From the NCBI GenBank assembly GCA_016647705.1, contig CM028333.1, positions 26,096,243-26,160,242 of the forward strand: a DNA stretch of 64,000 nt, read 5' to 3'. A model generated the notes under the pieces. That model was not told where the DNA came from. It saw nothing but the letters and a program-made list of their open reading frames with translations, and made no database searches. This DNA comes from Eucommia ulmoides. Its lineage: Eukaryota; Streptophyta; Magnoliopsida; Garryales; Eucommiaceae. Position 1 is the stretch's first letter. The number at the start of each line of letters is the position of its first letter. Shown here one piece after another: positions 59,000 to 64,000 of the stretch. Both the position numbers and the translations under genes were made by a program.

Positions 59000-60850
59000 C
59001 TATAATTAAGTTTTTAATTCCATAGATTTTTCAAAAAATAATCCCTAAACTTCGACCACATCTTTCCATTGAATTTATGAACCCATGTCACTCTAATCTT
59101 CAACTACTTTAATTAAGTTTTTAATCCCTAAAGATTTTTTAGAAAATAGTCCCCATTCTTTTACTATTATTTTCTCCTAATTTATATAAAATATCATTCT
59201 GTAAAATATAGCAGCATATAAACATTCACAATTTTATTTTGCTATTTTTAAACATTTAATACATGTTAACCGGCCATGATTGATCTGGTGTGAATGTTCA
59301 CAATGTTTATGTGAATATTAACATTCTATTGTTATATTTTACTGTAAAATAAATGATTGAACTACTGTGAATGTTCATAAAATTACAAAATAGAACCTCG
59401 CAATGTACCAAATTCAATAGGTTACTAGTGTATACATTCACACTTCTGTGAACTGGTGTGAATGTTCATAATATTTCAAAACAAATAAAAATAACTAAAC
59501 GTAATAGTGATCACCGGTATGAACGTTCACACTCCTATTTAAATAGTTGTGAATGTTAAAAAAGGAACGTGTAAAAAAAATTAAAAACTAACCGAGGGGT
59601 GAAAATATAATTAATGCTATTTATAGGAAATTCCTAATGCCTCTATGTCGATTGTGAACCTTTAGATGTCAAGAACAACGGTGGGGAACGATGAACGACA
59701 TAGCAACAATGTTGGCGATAATAGATGTGGATGGCGATGACGGTAGCGACATCGGTTGTGGACGACGACAGTTGTAAGTTTCCAGATCTGGAAAATTCCA
59801 TTGACAGTGGCGAAATTGCGGACGGCGGACGAACGACGATAGTAAACTGCGAACGCTATTGCGGCAACATTGGCATTGACGGATGTGGACGGCGACGACA
59901 GTAGCGACATCGATTGCAGAAAATATTAAGCGAAAAATGAATAAATAGAGACAAATTAGAAAACAAAAAGAAAGCAAAAGAAAAAGTAGAAAATGAAACG
60001 AACACAAAAAATAAAATAAAAAAAACAAAAAAATGGAAAGTAAAAATATTAAAAACAAAAACAAAAAAAAAAATAATACCAAAAAAAATAAAATCAAAAG
60101 TAAAAAAAATAGTAAACATAAGCAAAACAAAAAAAAAAAAAAAAAAAAAGTGAATATTTATTAATAAGTAAAATCTCTATGAACTAAGTGAATATTTAGC
60201 TACTAGTGCGATTCAGTATTAATGAACATTCACATTAGACAATGATCGTGTTGAGAATAACGAATGTTCATTGTGGTAGAATAGTAATGGCATTCATTTT
60301 AGAAAAATAGTGAACAATTTAAGAATACAAAAATGCTAAGTTTAACCTATTAATGAACATTACTATGGCAGAATAGTAATGATATTCGATTTGCAAAATT
60401 GTAAGCAATCAACAGATTAGTAAATGTTAACATAGAATCAAGCCGATTTTCAAATATTTTTTTCTTGATTTATACCCTCCAACTTCACTCCTTTTTTCAT
60501 GATTTGATGTTCAAACTAGGGTTTGGGGAGGCAGTTACACGTTTGGAATAGAGAAAGAAATGTGTAACATATTTGGTATGTTTTAGAATTACCTATTGTG
60601 GAAAAATGAGTTTTCTATATAATTAAAACATGGGCATTATAACAAAACCGGCTATACTTTGTGTAGAGAACATTTACTTTTTAATAAAAATAAATAAAAA
60701 ATAGTCGATATGGATATTAAAATAAAACGAGTGAAATGTAGATTAAAATGATATAATTTTTATGAGATTAATCCGTAGTGAATGTTCACAAAATGTGTTT
60801 TTTATAGTATTTATTTCCATAATTGATGGGCTATTAAGGAAGTGACCTTG
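59000..60850. mobile_element. Candidate non-autonomous DNA element with subterminal motifs
   Basis: The motif GTGAATGTTCAC(A) and close variants, itself nearly palindromic, occurs at least nine times, in two clusters (about 59220-59560 and 60220-60370) plus a copy at about 60778-60791. Between them lie a GC-richer block with two diverged roughly 140-bp direct copies (about 59690-59770 and 59835-59920) and A-rich tracts (60000-60150). Clustered subterminal motifs flanking an interior are typical of CACTA and hAT transposons. I found no clear TIR or target duplication, so the limits are approximate. Confidence 0.4.
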
Positions 60851-61893
60851 ATGGTTTTTGCAGATAATGATATCAGTTGTAAATCTATATCTCATAATTA
60901 AAAGCGGAAGCCAAACCTTGAGAATGAACCAGATTCACACTATCTATCATATCTCCAACCATATTCTCCATTGAAATGAAGGGTCACGATCAAAATTGAA
61001 GAAAAAACACTAGCAATTAATGAGGCTAATAATTGCTCTCTTTTTGATAATATTTTAAAAACTTGAAATGTGAAAGAATTGAATATACATAAGATAACAG
61101 AGGTGTTTCGAAACAGGGGCAAAAACTAAGAATGTTTGGAAACATGGATAGATAGAGAGATGAAGGGGAAAAAAAGGAAAAAACATTATTGTGTTAAAAT
61201 AATTCTTATTAAAATTTTTAAAAATATAAATGTCATTCAACATTAATTAGCTAATTTTAGTTGACTTTTACTCGTTCACTGTTAAAGTGAACATAAACAT
61301 TTACCATTATATTTAATTCTTAAGAATATGTGGTGTAATTGGCGGCAAAAAAAAAAAGAAAGAATGCAAAGTGTAATTCAATCTAATCACATGGGTTTAT
61401 AAACTTCTAAATATTTTATTTTATTTTGTGGGTGGATAAATGTTTATATAAATTTTTTTTTGGTGTGTAGATGTTTATATAATTATATTTTTGGTTTTAG
61501 ATGTATGAATATAGATTATTTATTTGGAGAGATGTTGGAAGATAAAAAAATAGAAAATCTAATCTAATCTAATGTTATATACTAAAAGCGGACACCTTGC
61601 GAATGATTGAGGGATAAGAACATATCTTTTGCTATCTTTTCGCGAATCTGACAAAAACATATACTGTTGCATAGTGGAATTAATACATAATTTAATAATC
61701 ATTTAATACATTATCTTTTCAATTATAATGACAATAAAATATACTATTGCGTATAGTTGAATTAATAAAATTTAAATAGACATATTTAAACTATAATCTA
61801 CTTAAATTATATATTAATAAAATAGACAATTCAAATTAAACAATAAATCATACGCATTAAAAAAAATAAAAAAAATTGAAATCTATAAAGAAA
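60851..61893. other. Intergenic AT-rich sequence, nothing recognised
   Basis: No coding frame with a recognisable motif, no transposon ends. Confidence 0.5.
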
Positions 61894-63574
61894 TGTAGGT
61901 GCATAAAATTGGTACACACCTCGAGTATAGTCCAGTCGGATGATAGGTGGGTTCTCTTACTGAGGTGGAGTCGTCGGTTGAAAAGTCCTCGCGTGAGCTG
62001 CGCTAGGTCCTGGGATGACTGACCTGCTGTGTCCAGGGTCCTGCTCTTTAGAGAGTGTACCTGCAGAAGGCTCAGACCGGGGTTTGTCCCGGTGAAGTCC
62101 CTTCGGCGTGGTAATCAGTGCTCAGAGAGAAAATGTACAGAATATAGCAAGTAGACAAATTAACTCGCGCGTAATGTCAGTGTATTCAAACGTATCTCGA
62201 GCTTACGTAGCCCCCCGATATATATAGGCGTTGGAGATAATTAGTCGGGCCTAAACACGATTAACTAGTCGAAACCCGGTGTTTAACCGATAATCCAGGG
62301 CGTTTAGGAGATAATCGTTGGGCTCGGGCTTTTGGGCCCATTTGGCGAAGCCCGCAGGCCTTTGTCAGGCCTGCGGCAGTGAACTGGTAGAGGAGAGCGG
62401 AGATCCACGGAGTCCTGAAGAAGATTCAAGGTGAAAAGGGGAGTTGGTCGAGGTGAACGACTGAGTCCTTGAAACTGATTGTCGATGGCACGGCGCAGAG
62501 CTCAAAGCGGCACGTCCCTGCGGGGCTCCTCGCTCCTCCCTGGATGCAAATGAGATTCTAAGGAGGAGCCGTAGTTGGTGTATGCTCTAACGTGGCGTTG
62601 TGGATTCTGGAATTCGTCCTTGTCATTGCGAGGGTTGACACGTGGCTGAGTCTCTAGTGTTAACTCAAAGGTGCCCAAAAATACCCTCATCAGTTGCCCC
62701 TAGCCCTGTGTGGCGAGGGGAGCAAGGCGGTCAGGGATATCAATTCCTGGCTGAAACGGGCGTCCTGGAGATTTTGGATAGCGAGAAACACCTCTGATTG
62801 ACATTTTTTCAAGAGTTAGTCTTTTCTTGAGAAGCTTATTCGAAATAGGCCTACATATGATTGGGGCCCAAGGTCAGGTAGCACGGCAGGGCGATCTCGA
62901 ATTTTTTCGATTTTCAGGACGGCAATTTTTCAAGATTTGAAAGTTTTTAGAGGAGCTAATTTGAAATACGCTCCCACATGGCCGGGGTTTAGGGGTCAGG
63001 TAGCACGACAAGGCGACCCCGAATTTTTTTAATTTCACGGTGATGACTTTTTAAGAGTAGAACTTTTTTAGAGGAGCTAACTTGAAATACGCTCCTATAT
63101 CGCCAGGGTTTGGGGTCATGTAGCACGGTAGGGCGACCTCGAATTTTTTCGATTTCACGGCGGCGATTTTTCAAGAGTTGAACTTTTTAGAGGAGCTAAT
63201 TTGAAATACGCTCCTACATGGTCGGGGTTCGGGGTCAGGTAGCACGATAGGGCGGCCTCGAATTTTTTCGAATTTCAAGGCGACACACGTTCACCGTGAA
63301 TAAGCCTTGAGCACGGACCGACCTTTACCGTGGAGAAAAATAAAGGCGAAACTCCAGGGGTTGCGCGCAGCAAACGGGCAGGCGAAACCCCAGTAGACGC
63401 TGGGGATAGCCCAGCACCCAGCTTAGGCGCTGGTCAAACCAGCGCCCAGCTTGGGAACTGGTTACTGGCCCCAAATTGGGGCCAACACACACTGGTCCCC
63501 CTGGGGTCAACGTACAACGCTGGTCCTGGGGGCCCGCATGGGGGAGGAGATGGCGTTACCCTCCCCCTCTTATA

Positions 63575-63647
<73 letters not shown>

Positions 63648-64000
63648 TAGGGGAGAATTTGGGATAGACCCCCACCTGCTCCCAGTTGGCTTGAGGCAAC
63701 ACGGTAGGATAGGGGATGCCCCTCACAACGAGGGCGGAGAGGATTGAGCTCAGACTATCGCTCTTTCAGGACTTAGGATTTTGTAGACTCTTTTTCGCTT
63801 ACTTCTGTTTTTCTGCGTGCGAGCATTTAAGCTTTTGAGCGGTATAGACAGGGTACTTCAGAGTCGACTCCTTTCTCCCGATATTTTTTGCCAAGTCGAT
63901 TTCTGCTAGGTCTTGTTTTTAGAGTTGTAAAATTTTAAAAATTTTGTTGAAATTTGTTACCGTCTCTGCCAAACAAATTTCTCGTCTCTGCCCAAGGCCA
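61894..64000 (-). mobile_element. Non-autonomous Ty3/gypsy-like LTR element, copy 2 (partial)
   Basis: The 3' LTR at 61894-62692 is the third copy of the LTR seen at 40734 and 44494. Next comes the interior, in the same order as copy 1: four roughly 121-bp tandem units (62838-63280), a GC-rich palindrome block (63380-63540), a (TA)n run (63582-63631) and the segment matching 42830-42990 (from about 63715). It runs out of the window before its 5' LTR. No pol coding in the visible part. Confidence 0.82.

Noticed and set aside
59669-60130. 153-codon Phe/Leu-rich minus-strand frame
   Set aside because: It reads A-rich tracts and a duplicated GC block in a repeat region; hydrophobicity is a composition effect.

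Overview
The window is nuclear DNA of a flowering plant, most likely a eudicot. The evidence is a plant-type kinesin-5 gene with 23 exons, a plant LEA_2-family gene, canonical GT-AG introns, and a dense, nested load of plant retrotransposons and small DNA transposons in an AT-rich background. I cannot name the species. There are no bacterial-style operons, CRISPR arrays, rRNA or tRNA genes that I could support.

Only two host genes look whole, both on the minus strand. (1) A LEA_2 / NDR1-HIN1-like membrane protein gene has three exons (22412-21828, 13641-13456, 12972-12682) and predicts 353 aa. Its first intron is about 8.2 kb and is filled with nested transposons. (2) A kinesin-5 (KIN-5/KRP125) mitotic motor gene has 23 exons between 38919 and 30380. 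The exons sum to exactly 1054 codons plus stop, with all phases compatible. Its promoter carries two near-consensus MSA (M-phase) elements, and its introns carry two Tourist-like MITEs and one TRIM fragment.

The rest is mobile DNA. Positions 1-~8100: a decayed Ty1/copia element (minus) with a Ty3/gypsy-type solo LTR inside one LTR. 9180-10704: a second copia remnant. 10705-12336: three head-to-tail Tourist-like MITEs joined by single TTA-like trinucleotides. 13964-16648: a hAT-like TIR element holding a copia LTR. 19385-20617: a long-TIR, MULE-like element. 22.6-26.4 kb: copia and LTR remnants. 26.4-27.25 kb: AT-rich degenerate repeats. 28.4-30.2 kb: a tandem TRIM array split by another solo LTR. 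40734-45291 and 61894-64000: two copies of a GC-richer, non-autonomous Ty3/gypsy-like element with tandem repeats and no visible pol. 59.0-60.85 kb: a candidate DNA element with clustered GTGAATGTTCAC motifs.

The most interesting locus is 45679-58949. It has degenerate terminal inverted repeats and a 9-bp target duplication (8/9 match), and it looks like a Pack-MULE. It carries an intron-containing fragment of the kinesin-5 gene that lies about 9 kb away in this same window. It also carries an intron-containing fragment of an RD19-like papain-family cysteine protease gene. It was later cut in two by a 10.6-kb pol-less LTR retroelement (47066-57697, perfect CGTGT target duplication), which in turn received a second LTR and a Tourist MITE. 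All calls are by eye; no database search or alignment was run.
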